From an uncultured Clostridium sp. (lineage in GTDB: Bacteria > Bacillota > Clostridia > Peptostreptococcales > Peptostreptococcaceae): DNA of 5,641 nucleotides. The stretch lies in NCBI GenBank assembly GCA_900550335.1, contig URRU01000121.1, positions 1 through 5,641 on the forward strand, given 5' to 3'. This document shows positions 5,561-5,641 of this stretch, piece after piece. The notes under the pieces were generated by a model. It searched no databases and was not told the origin of the DNA. It saw only the letters and a program-made list of their open reading frames with translations. Each line of letters begins with the position of its first letter. The first letter of the stretch is position 1. The translations under genes were made by a program, and so were the position numbers.

Positions 5561-5641
5561 AACAAAAGCATGTTCGATTTATTTTTGAAAGAATATATAA
5601 ATTTTAAAACTTATAATAAAAATAAAAAGCAATATTAAACT

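Noticed and set aside
5570..5638. Rightward 22-codon frame starting ATG after the right-edge promoter (MFDLFLKEYINFKTYNKNKKQY)
   Set aside because: No ribosome binding site, almost leaderless relative to the predicted transcription start, and composition expected of AT-rich noncoding DNA.

Overview
The window is very AT-rich and looks chromosomal. It comes from a low-GC anaerobic Bacillota, most likely a member of the Clostridia and plausibly Peptostreptococcaceae or a relative. Support comes from strong purine-rich Shine-Dalgarno sites 6-7 bases before most starts, frequent AGA/ATA/TTA codons, a two-cluster ferredoxin domain, and an exported alkaline phosphatase of Gram-positive type. I cannot name the species.

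Layout. A hairpin terminator at the left end (20-56) closes a leftward block. That block holds a Mef-like major facilitator drug-efflux transporter (153-1403) preceded by a small P-loop kinase-like protein (1529-2074). Between the transporter's stop and the terminator is a 21-codon leftward open stretch that may be the tail of a decayed gene. A divergent spacer (2075-2297) carries several perfect short palindromes. To its right, three genes read rightward: an FMN-binding split-barrel protein fused to a 2[4Fe-4S] ferredoxin domain (2298-2933), a signal-peptide-bearing alkaline phosphatase with a 9-bp in-frame tandem repeat (3019-4701), and a maltose/galactoside-type O-acetyltransferase (4815-5402). 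Hairpin terminators follow the phosphatase (4709-4750) and the acetyltransferase (5461-5503). A promoter-like sequence at 5532-5560 points out of the right edge.

How the genes relate. They look like a run of separately controlled accessory functions rather than one pathway: drug efflux at the membrane, a cytosolic nucleotide-binding protein of unknown substrate, a cytosolic flavin/iron-sulfur redox protein, phosphate scavenging outside the membrane, and cytosolic acetylation of sugars. Terminators and likely individual promoters separate the rightward genes. The kinase and the transporter may be partly co-transcribed, since I see no terminator in the 125 bases between them, but the transporter also has its own likely promoter and a perfect inverted repeat touching its ribosome binding site.

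I found no RNA gene, CRISPR array, insertion sequence or phage element, and no convincing sign of an undescribed multi-gene system. The most rewarding details are the variable-looking repeat inside the phosphatase, the palindrome at the efflux gene's start, the possible gene remnant at the left, and the palindrome-rich divergent spacer.
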